Part shown: positions 43,632-53,026 of the stretch, in pieces
How the letters are laid out: every line of letters starts with the position of its first letter
Position numbering within the stretch: position 1 is the stretch's first letter
Origin: Pararhodobacter aggregans
GTDB taxonomy: Bacteria > Pseudomonadota > Alphaproteobacteria > Rhodobacterales > Rhodobacteraceae
Assembly (NCBI RefSeq): GCF_003075525.1
Contig: NZ_QDDR01000006.1
Location: forward strand, 62,001-126,000
Length of the DNA: 64,000 nt
Reading direction: 5' to 3'
The notes under the pieces: model-generated
What the model saw: only the letters and a program-made list of their open reading frames with translations
Database searches by the model: none
Told to the model about the DNA's origin: nothing
Made by a program: the position numbers and the translations under genes

Positions 43632-44486
43632 ATGACCGACCTGCCCGCCACCCTTGCCGCCTGCGCCGATGCGGTGCTGACCACCGCCGACGGCCGCGCC
43701 AAGACCGCGCTGTCGAAGCGCTGCGCCGAGGCGTGGTTCGCAGGCCGGGAGGCGGGCACACCGATGCCCATCGGCACCGGCAACCCGCCCGACAACCCGG
43801 CCCGGCCGGAAAAGCCCGAACTCCTGAACCCGCGGGACATGCCGCGGCGGCGTCCGGGCAGCGCCGCGGGGCGGCTGGCGCTGCTGCATGCGGTGGCGCA
43901 TATCGAACTGAACGCCGTCGATCTGCATTGGGACATCATCGCCCGCTTCACCGCCACGACGATGCCGATGGGTTTCTACGACGACTGGGTGAAGGCCGCG
44001 GCCGAGGAATCCAAGCATTTCAACCTGGTCTGCGACGTGCTTGAGGGCCTGGGCTCGCATTACGGCGCCTTGCCCGCCCATGCCTTCATGTGGCGCGCGG
44101 CGGCGGATACCCGCGACGACCTGCTGGGACGGCTCGCCGTGGTGCCCATGGTGCTGGAGGCGCGGGGCCTCGATGTCACGCCGTCGATGATCGCGCTGTT
44201 CCAGAAGGCCGATCTGCCGGGCGCCGTTTCCGCATTGGAAACAATCTACGCCGAAGAGGTCAGCCATGTCGCCTATGGCTCCAAATGGTTCCACTTCCTG
44301 TGCGGCCGGGCCGATATCGACCCCAAGGAAGCGTTCCACGATCTGGTGCGGCGCTATTTCCACGGCGCGCTGAAGCCGCCTTTCAACGAGGAAAAGCGCG
44401 CCGAGGCGGGGATTCCCCCTGATTTCTATTGGCCGCTGGCCGATGAGGTGTCACCCGCAGGGCACAGCCGCAACACAAGGCCGTAA
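43632..44486 (+). CDS. DUF455 ferritin-like protein
   Basis: A 284-residue protein of the DUF455 family, a four-helix ferritin-like fold with possible di-iron centre (HAVAHIELNAVDLHWD, EESKHFNLVCD, ETIYAEEVSHVAYG supply Glu/His ligands in the expected helix positions). It starts 10 bp after mccA, on the same strand. Function not known to me; MiaE-like hydroxylase relatives suggest a metal-oxygen role. The last 15 residues (SPAGHSRNTRP) are low in similarity. Confidence 0.8.
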   Translation: MTDLPATLAACADAVLTTADGRAKTALSKRCAEAWFAGREAGTPMPIGTGNPPDNPARPEKPELLNPRDMPRRRPGSAAGRLALLHAVAHIELNAVDLHWDIIARFTATTMPMGFYDDWVKAAAEESKHFNLVCDVLEGLGSHYGALPAHAFMWRAAADTRDDLLGRLAVVPMVLEARGLDVTPSMIALFQKADLPGAVSALETIYAEEVSHVAYGSKWFHFLCGRADIDPKEAFHDLVRRYFHGALKPPFNEEKRAEAGIPPDFYWPLADEVSPAGHSRNTRP

Positions 44487-44658
44487 GCGATTCGATTTCG
44501 GCGGTTTTTCGCCGATCCGGCGGAACGTTGCCGATGCAAGGGGAACCGCCCGGCCAAAACGGTTGCCTGCCTGAAAAGCGCTCGTTAACAGTTTCTCCAA
44601 CCTCCGCGGCCGTGGTCAGCGGAGGGTAACCTGCGCCGTTCAATCGCAAGGGGGACCT

Positions 44659-45990
44659 GTGAGGGCCTGGATAGACCACCTGAATACCAAGCTCGAGCGC
44701 TTTCTGCCCGAGAAACGCCTGTTCCTGCGTTCCGAGACCAGCACCCGGTTCGTCCGTCTGCGACCCGTCGCGCAAGCGTCCATCCTGACCATCGCCTCTG
44801 GCTACATGGCCTGGAGCCTGGTTGCCACCTCGATCCTGTTCTTCGAGGTGATCGGCTCGAACGACCTGCGCGAAAGCGCCCGCCGCGAGCAGAGCTATTT
44901 CGAGACCCGTCTCAACGAGATGGCCGCGCAGCGTGACAACGCCCTGATCGAGGTTCAGGCCTCGTACCGCCGTTACGGCGAGGCGATGGACCGCGTGGCC
45001 AACATGCAGACCGCGCTCATGGAAGGCGAGCAGCGCAACGCCGAACTGACCCGCGGCATCGACGCGCTGCAGGCGACGCTGCACAGCACCACCACCGCCC
45101 GCGACCAGGCCGAGGCCCAGCTGGCCGAACTGGAAGCGCTGGACGCCAATTCGCAACTGGCCCAGACGACCGAGGACCTCGACGAGGTCGAACAGACCCT
45201 CGATTTCGTGCTGACCGCGCTGGACCGTACCGCCGACGAGCGGGAACAGATCCGCGCCGTGGCCGATGGCGCCGCCCGTCAGGCCGAGCATCTGGCACTG
45301 GAATACCGGCTGATCCAGGACCGCAACACGCGCATCTTCACCCAGCTCGAGCAAGCCGTCGAGAATTCGATCCAGCCGCTGGAACGGATGTTCAGCGCCG
45401 CGGGCCTGTCGTCGGAAACGCTGCTGCGGCAGGTGCGGGCGGGCTATCAGACGCGCTCGGCCTCGCTGCAACCCATTTCGATCTCGACCTCGGGCACCAT
45501 CGATCCCAATTCCGACGAGGTGCGGGCCAATTCCGTGCTGGCCGCGCTCGAGGAAATCGACGCCTACCGCATCGCGCTGCAACGCACCCCCTTCGCGCTG
45601 CCGGTCACCAGCGTGCGCGTCAACTCGCCCTTCGGCTATCGCCGCGACCCGATCACCGGCGGTCGGCGGCTTCATGCCGGTCAGGATTTCGGCGGCGCCC
45701 GCGGCACCGCGATCCATGCCACGGCCGATGGCACCGTGAGTTTCGCCGGCCGGCAAAGCGGTTACGGCAATCTGATCATCATCCAGCACGATTTCGGCTT
45801 CGAAACCCGCTATGCCCATCTCAGTAGCATCGGCGTGAGAGAGGGCCAAAGGGTCTCGCGCGGGGACCGTATCGGTGGTATGGGATCGACTGGCCGCTCG
45901 ACGGGCACGCATCTGCACTACGAGATCCGTGTCGGTGGCAACCCCATCAATCCCATGACCTACATAAGGGCAGCACAGAATGTTTTCTAA
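44659..45990 (+). CDS. M23-family peptidoglycan endopeptidase (LytM-type) with coiled coil
   Basis: A 443-residue membrane-anchored zinc peptidase. Residues about 38-60 (QASILTIASGYMAWSLVATS) form one transmembrane helix. A long coiled coil (about 70-240) precedes the M23 domain (about 315-440) with HAGQDFGG (zinc His and Asp) and THLHYEIRVGG (zinc and catalytic His). The full HxxxD...HxH set is present, so it should be active. GTG start at 44659, with AAGGGGGA upstream. It overlaps the bactofilin start by 11 bp, a pairing that ties cell-wall cutting to bactofilin scaffolds in other bacteria. Confidence 0.93.
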   Translation: MRAWIDHLNTKLERFLPEKRLFLRSETSTRFVRLRPVAQASILTIASGYMAWSLVATSILFFEVIGSNDLRESARREQSYFETRLNEMAAQRDNALIEVQASYRRYGEAMDRVANMQTALMEGEQRNAELTRGIDALQATLHSTTTARDQAEAQLAELEALDANSQLAQTTEDLDEVEQTLDFVLTALDRTADEREQIRAVADGAARQAEHLALEYRLIQDRNTRIFTQLEQAVENSIQPLERMFSAAGLSSETLLRQVRAGYQTRSASLQPISISTSGTIDPNSDEVRANSVLAALEEIDAYRIALQRTPFALPVTSVRVNSPFGYRRDPITGGRRLHAGQDFGGARGTAIHATADGTVSFAGRQSGYGNLIIIQHDFGFETRYAHLSSIGVREGQRVSRGDRIGGMGSTGRSTGTHLHYEIRVGGNPINPMTYIRAAQNVF

Positions 45991-46627
45991 GAGCAGGATC
46001 AACGAAACCGCCGGCCGCGCGGAAGCCCCGCGCGCGTCCGAATCGGCAGCCTCCGCGCCGGTCTCGGCGCCGGTCTCGCGGCCCTCGCTCGACATGGGCG
46101 GCAACGTGGGTGCCGGTTCGGCGCCGAAGCCCAAGCCCGCGGCCTCGGTCTTGTCGGCCGATCTGCAGATCTCGGGCAACATCCGCACCTCGGGCGATGT
46201 GGTGATCGAGGGCGTCGTCGATGGCGACATCCGCGCCCATCTGCTGACCGTGGGCGAAAGCGCCACCATCCGTGGCGAGATCATCGCCGATGACATCGTC
46301 ATCAACGGCCGGGTCATCGGTCGGGTGCGCGGCCTCAAGGTCCGCCTGACCTCGACCGCGCGAGTCGAGGGCGACATCATCCACAAGACCATCGCCATCG
46401 AATCGGGCGCCCATTTCGAGGGGTCCGTGCAGCGTCAGGATGACCCGCTGGCCTCGTCGAGCCAGTCGGCCGCCGCCAGCGCCAGCGCGTCGTCGGCCCC
46501 GCGTCCGGCCGCCGCCGCGCCGCAGCCCGCCGCTGCGCCGGCGCCGGCCGCGCGTCCCTCGATGCCGGCCGAAGCCAGCCGCCCCGCCGCCCCCAAGGCG
46601 CCGATGGACAGCAAAGCCTCGCAATAA
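45980..46627 (+). CDS. Bactofilin
   Basis: A polymer-forming cytoskeletal protein. The 215-residue chain has a flexible N-terminus, a bactofilin beta-helix (about 55-150: VLSADLQISGNIRTSGDVVI, GDIRAHLLTVGESATIRGEI, NGRVIGRVRGLKVRLT) and a Pro/Ala-rich tail. It starts 11 bp inside the M23 gene and ends before a strong terminator. It probably positions the M23 enzyme at the membrane and shapes the wall. Confidence 0.93.
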   Translation: MFSKSRINETAGRAEAPRASESAASAPVSAPVSRPSLDMGGNVGAGSAPKPKPAASVLSADLQISGNIRTSGDVVIEGVVDGDIRAHLLTVGESATIRGEIIADDIVINGRVIGRVRGLKVRLTSTARVEGDIIHKTIAIESGAHFEGSVQRQDDPLASSSQSAAASASASSAPRPAAAAPQPAAAPAPAARPSMPAEASRPAAPKAPMDSKASQ

Positions 46628-46653
46628 GCGCGGACCGATCCAGAGACAGGAAG

Positions 46654-46678
46654 CGGGGGGCCAGCGGCCCCCCGTTTT
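46654..46678 (+). terminator. Intrinsic terminator after bactofilin
   Basis: CGGGGGGCC, loop AGC, GGCCCCCCG, then TTTT: nine perfect pairs. It is 26 bp after the bactofilin stop, and just past the end of the convergent DUF2189 gene. Confidence 0.85.
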
Positions 46679-46688
46679 GCGTTTCGGC

Positions 46689-47489
46689 TCAGCCCTCGGG
46701 CGGCAACAGGCGCCGGTAAAGGTGCCAGCTGGCATGGCCGAAGACCGGCAGCACCACGAAAAGCCCCAGAAACAGCGGCAGCATCCCCAGGAACAACGCC
46801 CCGGCGATGATCGCGGCCCAGAGCGCCATGGTCACCGGATTGGCCGTGACGCAGCCGAAACTGGCGATCATCGCGCTGATGAAATCGACCTCGCGGTCCA
46901 GGATCAGCGGCAGGCTCACCACGGTCAGCGCGTAGAAGAGCGTCGCCATCACGCCGCCGATGACCGAGCCCACCACCAGCATCATCAGGCCATTGCCGCT
47001 GAGCAGCATGCTCCAGGTCGAGCCGGTGATCGGCGCGAGGCCGAAGAACAACGCAAAGATCGTATGGGCGATGAAGACCCAGAACATGAAGACCAGCATG
47101 ACGAACATCGCCATCGACGGCACCTGCCGGTCCTTCTGCGCGAAGACGATGGCGAAGACCGAGCGCAGGCCCAGCGGCTGGCCCGCCTCCAGCCGTCGGC
47201 TGACCTCGTAAAGGCCGGTCGCGGCGAAGGGGGCGAGGATCGGGAAGCCCACGGCGATCGGGATGAACCAGTATTCCGCGGCCGAGGCGGCGAAGATCGC
47301 GTACATGATAAGCCCGCCCAGCACGTAGAAGGCGCTGAAGACGATGCCGTAGAAGGGGGCGCGGCGGAAATCCCGCCAGCCCAGCGCCAGAACCTCGCGC
47401 AGGGCGGCCGGGTTGATCGCCGCGGGGGGCGGAATGGTCGATGGCTCGGCCGCCAGCCGCCCGGCGGGTTCGGGTTGTGTGTCGGTCAC
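46689..47489 (-). CDS. DUF2189 membrane protein
   Basis: A 266-residue integral membrane protein with about six helices. N-terminal ALREVLALGWRDFRRAPFYG and PFAATGLYEVSRRLEAGQPL match DUF2189 (also called YdbH-unrelated UPF membrane family). GTG start at 47489 with GGAGG 6 bases upstream. It faces the bactofilin gene convergently, with the terminator between. Function unknown; possibly cytochrome-oxidase-associated in some relatives, not shown here. Confidence 0.75.
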   Translation of the reverse strand: MTDTQPEPAGRLAAEPSTIPPPAAINPAALREVLALGWRDFRRAPFYGIVFSAFYVLGGLIMYAIFAASAAEYWFIPIAVGFPILAPFAATGLYEVSRRLEAGQPLGLRSVFAIVFAQKDRQVPSMAMFVMLVFMFWVFIAHTIFALFFGLAPITGSTWSMLLSGNGLMMLVVGSVIGGVMATLFYALTVVSLPLILDREVDFISAMIASFGCVTANPVTMALWAAIIAGALFLGMLPLFLGLFVVLPVFGHASWHLYRRLLPPEG

Positions 47490-47638
47490 GGGCTCCTCCC
47501 TTGCCGTCCCGGACGCGGATCGCGCGGGCGCCCGGCAAGGCTAACACAGGCGGGCGGGCATTCAATCGTCCTGCACACCGCCACCCGCTAGGCAAAGGCC
47601 CCGCCCGGTGGCAGCATGGGGGCAGGGAGGAACCTGCC

Positions 47639-47800
47639 ATGGATCCGGTGACGATGAGCTATTACGCGGCCGTCTGCGCCGCGCTGGGCTACGGCGCGAG
47701 CGGCATCCGGTCGAAAGCGCTGCGCATCGTTCTGGGCGTGGCTGTGGGGCTGGTCGCGGCGACGCTGTTGCCCTCGATCCGGGCCTTGCTGGGCCTCTGA
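47639..47800 (+). CDS. Small membrane protein, 53 aa
   Basis: Begins MDPVTMSYYAAVCAALGYGA and ends LPSIRALLGL. One or two hydrophobic segments (about 8-22 and 30-46). A strong GGGAGG lies 8 bases before the ATG, and no longer gene overlaps it on either strand. I know no family. The neat ribosome site and clear hydrophobic pattern support it, but it could be chance. Confidence 0.55.
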   Translation: MDPVTMSYYAAVCAALGYGASGIRSKALRIVLGVAVGLVAATLLPSIRALLGL

Positions 47801-47910
47801 GCGCGATGGCACGAAAATACGTAGGGTAACTTTGAACCTTTTGCCGGTCTCGGGCGTCTTATCTATGACCGCGCCCTGATGGCGCGCCCCGAGAAACCGG
47901 AGTACCTGCC

Positions 47911-48072
47911 ATGACCCGCATTCCTGCCCCGCGCGCCTCGTTCGACCTCTATGACGACCTGATGGCGATTTCGCGCCTCGATGCCACCATCAGCGCCAGC
48001 CGCCGCCACAACGCCCCGGCGGTCAAGGATTTCAGCCTGCTGGCGAAATTCGTCCCCGGCCTGAAGGTCTGA
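47911..48072 (+). CDS. Small hypothetical protein, 53 aa
   Basis: Begins MTRIPAPRASFDLYDDLMAI and ends KFVPGLKV; charged, with no hydrophobic stretch. GGAG lies 8 bases before the ATG. It precedes prfB (convergent, stop at 48094) by 21 bp. The region between it and the previous small gene holds an AT-richer patch that could be its promoter. No recognised family. Confidence 0.5.
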   Translation: MTRIPAPRASFDLYDDLMAISRLDATISASRRHNAPAVKDFSLLAKFVPGLKV

Positions 48073-48093
48073 GGACACAGACCCGCGCGGGGC

Positions 48094-49215
48094 TCAGTCG
48101 CCCTGCGCGTCGGCGCGGCTCTTGCCTGCGACCTGCTGGGCCAGCGTGGCGGCCATGAAGCCGTCCAGATCGCCGTCCAGCACCCCCTGCGTGTCCGAGG
48201 TCTCGTGCTGGGTCCGCAGATCCTTGACCATCTGGTAGGGCTGCAGCACATAGCTGCGGATCTGGTTGCCCCAACCGGCATCGCCCTTGTTCTCATGCGC
48301 CGCGGTGATCGCCGCGTTCCGCTTGTCCAGCTCCATCTGATAGAGCCGCGCCTTCAGCGCGTTCATCGCCGCCTCGCGGTTCTGGTGCTGGGATTTCATC
48401 GAGCTGGTCACCACGATCCCGGTCGGAATGTGGGTGATCCGCACCGCCGAGTCGGTGGTGTTGACGTGCTGGCCACCGGCGCCCGACGAGCGGTAGGTGT
48501 CGATGCGGATCTCGTTGGCCGGAACCTCGATCTCGATATTGTCGTCAACCACCGGATAGACCCAGATCGAGGCGAAGGACGTCTCGCGCGTGCCCTTGCC
48601 GAAGGGCGAAATGCGCACGAGGCGATGCACGCCCGATTCCGACTTCAGCCAGCCATAGGCATTGGGCCCGCTGATCCGGTAGGAGGCCGATTTGATCCCC
48701 GCCTCGGCGCCCGCTTCCTCGGATTGCAGTTCCACCTTGTAGCCGCGCTTCTCCGCCCAGCGGACATACATGCGCTGCAACATTTCGGCCCAGTCGCAGG
48801 CCTCGGTCCCGCCGGCGCCGGCGTTGATCTCGAGGAAGGTGTCGTTGCCGTCGGCCTCGCCGTCCAGCAGCGCCTCCAGCTCTTTCGCCGCCGCCTTCTC
48901 GCCCAGCGCCTTCAGCGCCGCTTCGGCCTCGGCCACGACATCCTTGTCGTCTTCCATCTCGCCGAGTTCGATCAGCTCGACATTGTCGTTCAGGTCGCGG
49001 CTGATCGTCTCGTAGGTCGAGACCGCTTCCATCAGCTGCTGACGCTCGCGCATCAGCTTCTGGGCGCGGGCCGGGTCGTTCCACAGGTTCGGGTCCTCGA
49101 TCATCGCGTCGAATTCCTCGAGCCGGTGCTTGGCGGTTTCCCAATCCATCCGTTGCGCAAGCAGGTGCAGCGACTTCTGGATCGCCTCGACCGTGTTCTG
49201 GGTTTCTGCGCGCAT
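48094..49215 (-). CDS. prfB: Peptide chain release factor 2
   Basis: Terminates translation at UGA and UAA. The 373-residue RF2 has the SPF stop-codon motif (ISPFGKGTRE, about residue 206) and the GGQ hydrolysis loop (SSGAGGQHVN, about 248-257). The reading frame is continuous from the ATG at 49215: there is no in-frame UGA and no programmed frameshift site as in E. coli, which is normal for this group. It lies 107 bp after bcp on the same strand; the gap holds a GGGGGCC/GGCCCCC hairpin. Confidence 0.95.
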   Translation of the reverse strand: MRAETQNTVEAIQKSLHLLAQRMDWETAKHRLEEFDAMIEDPNLWNDPARAQKLMRERQQLMEAVSTYETISRDLNDNVELIELGEMEDDKDVVAEAEAALKALGEKAAAKELEALLDGEADGNDTFLEINAGAGGTEACDWAEMLQRMYVRWAEKRGYKVELQSEEAGAEAGIKSASYRISGPNAYGWLKSESGVHRLVRISPFGKGTRETSFASIWVYPVVDDNIEIEVPANEIRIDTYRSSGAGGQHVNTTDSAVRITHIPTGIVVTSSMKSQHQNREAAMNALKARLYQMELDKRNAAITAAHENKGDAGWGNQIRSYVLQPYQMVKDLRTQHETSDTQGVLDGDLDGFMAATLAQQVAGKSRADAQGD

Positions 49216-49322
49216 CGGATCACCTGTTCAGCATCGGGAGAGGGGGCCGCGGCGGCCCCCTGTCTGGTCGGTCTGATATAAGGTCCGGCCCCCTCAGGCA
49301 AGGGCAGGCCGGGAAAGGGCCC

Positions 49323-49793
49323 TCAGGCCGGGCGCACCATCGCCTCGACCGCGGCCAGCACCTCTTCGGCATGGCCCTTGACGCTGACCTTGGGCCAGAT
49401 CCGGGCGATCTGCCCCTGACCGTCGATCAGGAAGGTGGCGCGGGTGATGCCCATGAAGGTCTTGCCATACATGGATTTCTCGCCCCAGACGCCATAACGC
49501 TCGCAGATGTCGCCTTCCTCATCGGAAACCAGGATCACGCCCAGATCGTGCTTCAGCCTGAACTTCTCGTGCTTCTTCACGCTGTCCTTGCTGACGCCGA
49601 TCACCACCGCGCCGGCCGCCTCGAAGGCATGGCCCAGTTCGGTGAAATCCTTGGCTTCCTGTGTGCAGCCGGGGGTGTCGTCCTTGGGGTAGAAGTACAG
49701 GACCACGGGCTGGCCGCGCAGACCGCTGAGCGTGACGCTGTTGCCGTCCTGATCGGGGGCGGTGAAGTCGGGGGCCTTGTCGCCGATATCCAT
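49323..49793 (-). CDS. bcp: Thioredoxin-dependent peroxiredoxin (Bcp type)
   Basis: Reduces hydrogen peroxide and organic peroxides. The 156-residue protein has VVLYFYPKDDTPGCTQEAKD with the peroxidatic Cys (about 46) and the Arg in TRATFLID. The Cys five residues later, the resolving Cys of E. coli Bcp, is absent (Ala/Lys); the only other nearby Cys is GDICERYG (about 95), so the enzyme is 1-Cys or uses that one. The start at 49793 has AGGAGA upstream. It is divergent from queA. Confidence 0.93.
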   Translation of the reverse strand: MDIGDKAPDFTAPDQDGNSVTLSGLRGQPVVLYFYPKDDTPGCTQEAKDFTELGHAFEAAGAVVIGVSKDSVKKHEKFRLKHDLGVILVSDEEGDICERYGVWGEKSMYGKTFMGITRATFLIDGQGQIARIWPKVSVKGHAEEVLAAVEAMVRPA

Positions 49794-49878
49794 GGTGCTC
49801 TCCTGTGGTTGCCTAAGTTGTAGTCGGGCGGGCGCGGGGATAAAGGGGGGCGGGGTGGAAAAGTGAAGGATCGGCCGC

Positions 49879-50925
49879 GTGAAGCTCAGCGATTTTGATT
49901 TTGACCTGCCCGAGGATCTGATCGCCACCCGGCCGATGAAGCCGCGCCCCGCCGCGCGGCTGCTGCTGGCCGAGGGGGACGCGATCGCCGACCGCCATGT
50001 CCGCGATCTGGTCGACATCCTGCGCCCCGGCGACCGGCTGGTCCTGAACAACACCCGCGTCATTCCCGCGCGCCTCTTCGGCGAGCGCCTGCGCGACACG
50101 AAGGACGGCTCGGGCCGGGCCAAGGTCGAGGTGACGCTTCTGAACCCCGAACCCTCGGGCGGGTGGCGGGTGCTGGCGCGGCCCCTGCGCAAGCTGGCCC
50201 CGGGCGACCGTCTGGACTTCGGGGCAGGGCTCACGGCCGTGGTGTCCGGCAAGGACGAGACCGAGGCGGTGCTGGCCTTCGACCTGACCGGCCCCGCCTT
50301 CGACGCCGCGCTGGAGGAAGCGGGCCGCATGCCGCTGCCGCCCTATATCGAAAGCCGCCGCCCGGCCGATGCCCAGGACCGCGAGGATTACCAGCCGGTT
50401 TTCGCCCGTGAGCGCGGCGCGGTGGCGGCGCCCACCGCCAGCCTGCATTTCGACCAGCCGCTGCTCGATGCCCTGCGCGCGATGGGTGTCGATTTCACCG
50501 AGGTGACGCTGCATGTCGGCGCCGGCACCTTCTTGCCGGTCAAGGTGGAAGACGTGACCACCCACCGCATGCACGCCGAATGGGGCGAGGTCACGCCCGA
50601 GGCGGCCGCGCAGATCAACGTGACGAAAGCCGCGGGCGGGCGGGTCATCCCGGTCGGCACCACGGCGCTCAGGCTGATCGAGAGTGCTGCGCGTTCCGGC
50701 CGGGTCGAGCCCTGGCGGGGCGAGACGGATATCTTCATCTACCCGGGTTTCACCTTCCACGCGGCGAACGGGCTGCTGACAAATTTCCACCTGCCGAAAT
50801 CTACGCTGCTGATGCTGGTCTCGGCGCTGATGGGGGCAGAGCGGATCCGCGCGATCTATGACCACGCGGTCACTGAGCGTTACCGCTTCTTCTCCTACGG
50901 CGACGCCTCGCTGCTGTTGCCTTAA
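49879..50925 (+). CDS. queA: S-adenosylmethionine:tRNA ribosyltransferase-isomerase
   Basis: Adds the epoxycyclopentanediol of queuosine to preQ1 at tRNA wobble G34. The 348-residue protein starts [19 protein letters not shown] and has [35 protein letters not shown] and [21 protein letters not shown] start at 49879 with AAGGA upstream. It is divergent from bcp, and its stop overlaps that of the next, convergent gene by 4 bp. tgt or other queuosine genes are not adjacent. Confidence 0.95.
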   Translation: MKLSDFDFDLPEDLIATRPMKPRPAARLLLAEGDAIADRHVRDLVDILRPGDRLVLNNTRVIPARLFGERLRDTKDGSGRAKVEVTLLNPEPSGGWRVLARPLRKLAPGDRLDFGAGLTAVVSGKDETEAVLAFDLTGPAFDAALEEAGRMPLPPYIESRRPADAQDREDYQPVFARERGAVAAPTASLHFDQPLLDALRAMGVDFTEVTLHVGAGTFLPVKVEDVTTHRMHAEWGEVTPEAAAQINVTKAAGGRVIPVGTTALRLIESAARSGRVEPWRGETDIFIYPGFTFHAANGLLTNFHLPKSTLLMLVSALMGAERIRAIYDHAVTERYRFFSYGDASLLLP

Positions 50926-51911
50926 CCTTTTCGGTCGCGTGGCCGGGGGCGGGTCGGGATGTCCTTGAGCAGGCCCCCCACGCCCATGCCCCGGATATCG
51001 GCGCCCGTCACCGGCACGCCGCAGATCAGCCGCTCCAGCACCCAGTCGGCGCCGTTCAGCGCGGGCGAGCGGGCGCAGCCGGGCAGGCCCACCACCGGCA
51101 CGCCGTCCAGCGATCCGATGAACAACAGGTTGCCGGGATCGACCGGCATGCCGAAATGCTCGACCACACCGCCCGCGCGCCTGAGCGCCGAGGGCGCCAC
51201 GTCGCGGATATCCGAGGTGGCCGAGGCGGTGAGGATCAGGATCAGCGCGCCCCGGGCCTGCGCCAGCGACTCGGCCAGCGCGGTTTCGTCATGGGGAACA
51301 AGCACTTCCGGCCCGAGCTTCACACCCAGCCGCTGAAGTCGCTCCCCGGTGACGCGGTGGCCCTTGTCGCCCAGCCCGTCGCCGACCACGGTCTCGATCA
51401 TCACCGCGTCCGTCAGCACCGGCAGCGCCAGATCCAGCGCCCCGCGCCCGGCCTCGCAGGCGGCGGAAACGGACGTCTTCTCAAGCCCATAGGCGATGAT
51501 CTTCACGGTGGCGACCATGCCGCGCGGCTCCATCCGGTGCCATTCCGGCACCGTGGCGAGGGTGATCGCCGGATCCGCGTTGTTGACCGCCGCCACCTTC
51601 GCCGGGTCGATCCGGGCGATCCCGGCGCTCTTGGCCATGACATTGACCCGTCCGGTGCCGACCGGCTGCAAGTCCAGCCCCTGCGAGCCCGCCACCAGCG
51701 CCTCGGCCAGCGCCAGCGCCGCCGCATCCTCGCCCATGTCGTCGGGCCCAAGCCGCGCGGCGATCACCCGGTCGCGGCCCGCGTCGCGCAGGGCGGCGAT
51801 GTCGCCGGCGTCCAGCAGCTTGCCCTTCTTCAGCCGTCCGCCCGGCAGCGGCACCGAATGCGCCAGCACCGCCCCCAGCGCGTCCGAAAGGTCGACGGGC
51901 CCGAAGTCCAT
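50922..51911 (-). CDS. Molybdopterin-binding (MoeA/MogA-like) protein
   Basis: A 329-residue protein with a MogA/MoaB-like domain (about 165-300) that keeps the phosphate-loop-like [20 protein letters not shown] and [21 protein letters not shown]-terminal [18 protein letters not shown] resembles the MoeA N-terminal part. It lies directly after the XdhC gene (stop/start TGATG), so it probably helps insert or modify molybdenum cofactor for a hydroxylase. The ATG at 51911 is chosen over GTG one codon upstream. The stop overlaps that of queA (TTAA shared). Confidence 0.8.
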   Translation of the reverse strand: MDFGPVDLSDALGAVLAHSVPLPGGRLKKGKLLDAGDIAALRDAGRDRVIAARLGPDDMGEDAAALALAEALVAGSQGLDLQPVGTGRVNVMAKSAGIARIDPAKVAAVNNADPAITLATVPEWHRMEPRGMVATVKIIAYGLEKTSVSAACEAGRGALDLALPVLTDAVMIETVVGDGLGDKGHRVTGERLQRLGVKLGPEVLVPHDETALAESLAQARGALILILTASATSDIRDVAPSALRRAGGVVEHFGMPVDPGNLLFIGSLDGVPVVGLPGCARSPALNGADWVLERLICGVPVTGADIRGMGVGGLLKDIPTRPRPRDRKG

Positions 51912-52888
51912 CACGCCTGTCTCAACACCTGCGTCACCTGCGCCAGCACCGAGACGGCGATCTCGGCCGGGGTCTTGGCGCCGATGTCGAGGCCCACGGG
52001 GGCGTGGATCCGGGCGATCTGCGCCTCGGTGATCCCCGCCGCGCGCAGCCGTTCCAGCCGCTTGGCATGGGTGCGGGTGGAGCCGAGGCAGCCCAGATAG
52101 AACACCTCGGACCCCAGCGCCGCGACGATCGCCGGATCGTCCAGCTTGGTGTCATGGGTCAGCGTCACAACGGCCGTGCGCGCATCCAGCCCCTCGGCCA
52201 GCAGCCCCTCATCCGGCCAGTCGTGGCGGATCACCGTGCCCGGAAAACGCCCCTCGCTGGCGAAGGCGTCGCGCGGGTCGATCAGCACCGGGTCATAGCC
52301 CGCGAGCTTGGCCATCGGCACCAGCGCCTGCGCGATATGCACGGCGCCGACGATCAGCATCCGGAGCGGCGGGTTGAAAAGGGCGATGAACTCGCCCGTT
52401 TCCTCCATGCCCGAGCGGTCGGCCCGGAACCTCTCCGGCAGGTCGGAGGGGCCCAGAAGCCGCCGCGCCCAGCCCTCGACCGTCACGCCATAGGCCAGCG
52501 GCTTGCGGGCCGCGCGGGCCTCGACCACGGCGGCCAGCATCGCCTCGGGCATGCCCTTGCCGATGGGTTCGACCAGCACCCGGATCGTGCCGCCGCAGGC
52601 CAGCCCCACCGAAAACGCCGTCTCGTCCGTCACGCCGAAGGTCAGGACCCGGGGCGTGCCGTCGGCCAAGGTTTCCAGCGCCTCGACCACCACCGCGCCC
52701 TCGACGCAACCGCCCGAGACCGAGCCCATGATCTCGCCCTCGCCGGAAATCGCCAGTTGCGAGCCGGGCTGGCGGGGGGCCGAGCCCCAGGTCTCGATCA
52801 CCGTGGCCAGCGCCGCGCCCTTGCCGGAGCGGTGCCAGTCGAGGGCGATTTCGGGGATGCGGTCGTGCTGCGGGGCGTCAGGCTGCAT
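51911..52888 (-). CDS. XdhC/CoxI-family molybdenum-hydroxylase maturation protein
   Basis: A 325-residue protein. The N-terminal XdhC domain has TWGSAPRQPGSQLAISGEGE, SVSGGCVEGAVVVEAL and ACGGTIRVLVEP; the C-terminal Rossmann domain has GAVHIAQALVPMAKLAGYD (nucleotide loop), VTLTHDTKLDDPA and YLGCLGSTRTHAKR. Such proteins protect and sulfurate molybdenum cofactor for xanthine or CO dehydrogenases. The start at 52888 (MQPDAPQ) has AGGAGG upstream. Together with coxDE nearby, it points to a molybdenum hydroxylase encoded elsewhere. Confidence 0.9.
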   Translation of the reverse strand: MQPDAPQHDRIPEIALDWHRSGKGAALATVIETWGSAPRQPGSQLAISGEGEIMGSVSGGCVEGAVVVEALETLADGTPRVLTFGVTDETAFSVGLACGGTIRVLVEPIGKGMPEAMLAAVVEARAARKPLAYGVTVEGWARRLLGPSDLPERFRADRSGMEETGEFIALFNPPLRMLIVGAVHIAQALVPMAKLAGYDPVLIDPRDAFASEGRFPGTVIRHDWPDEGLLAEGLDARTAVVTLTHDTKLDDPAIVAALGSEVFYLGCLGSTRTHAKRLERLRAAGITEAQIARIHAPVGLDIGAKTPAEIAVSVLAQVTQVLRQA

Positions 52889-52975
52889 TGGCGGGATCCT
52901 CCTGCTCCATACTATGCGGTCGGTTTCGGCCGAAGGCCAGCGCGACCTTTGGGGCAGGGCCGGGCAGGGCAACGG

Positions 52976-53005
52976 AAAACCCCCGGCACCGAAGGGCGCC
53001 GGGGG
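52976..53005 (-). terminator. Intrinsic terminator after OmpA-family gene
   Basis: On the minus strand: CCCCCGGCGCC, loop CTTC, GGTGCCGGGGG, then TTTT. Eleven pairs with one G-U. It lies 21 bp past the OmpA stop. Confidence 0.85.
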
Positions 53006-53026
53006 CGAGGGTCCGAAGACCGCAGA

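Noticed and set aside
44498-44515. TCGGCG-GTTTTT-CGCCGA hairpin after DUF455 as a terminator
   Set aside because: The T run is in the loop, not after the stem, so it does not fit an intrinsic terminator.
48094-49215. Programmed frameshift in prfB
   Set aside because: The RF2 frame is continuous from ATG to stop with no internal UGA, so no frameshift is needed.
49241-49262. GGGGGCC/GGCCCCC hairpin between bcp and prfB as a terminator
   Set aside because: No T tract follows on either strand; could be chance in GC-rich DNA.
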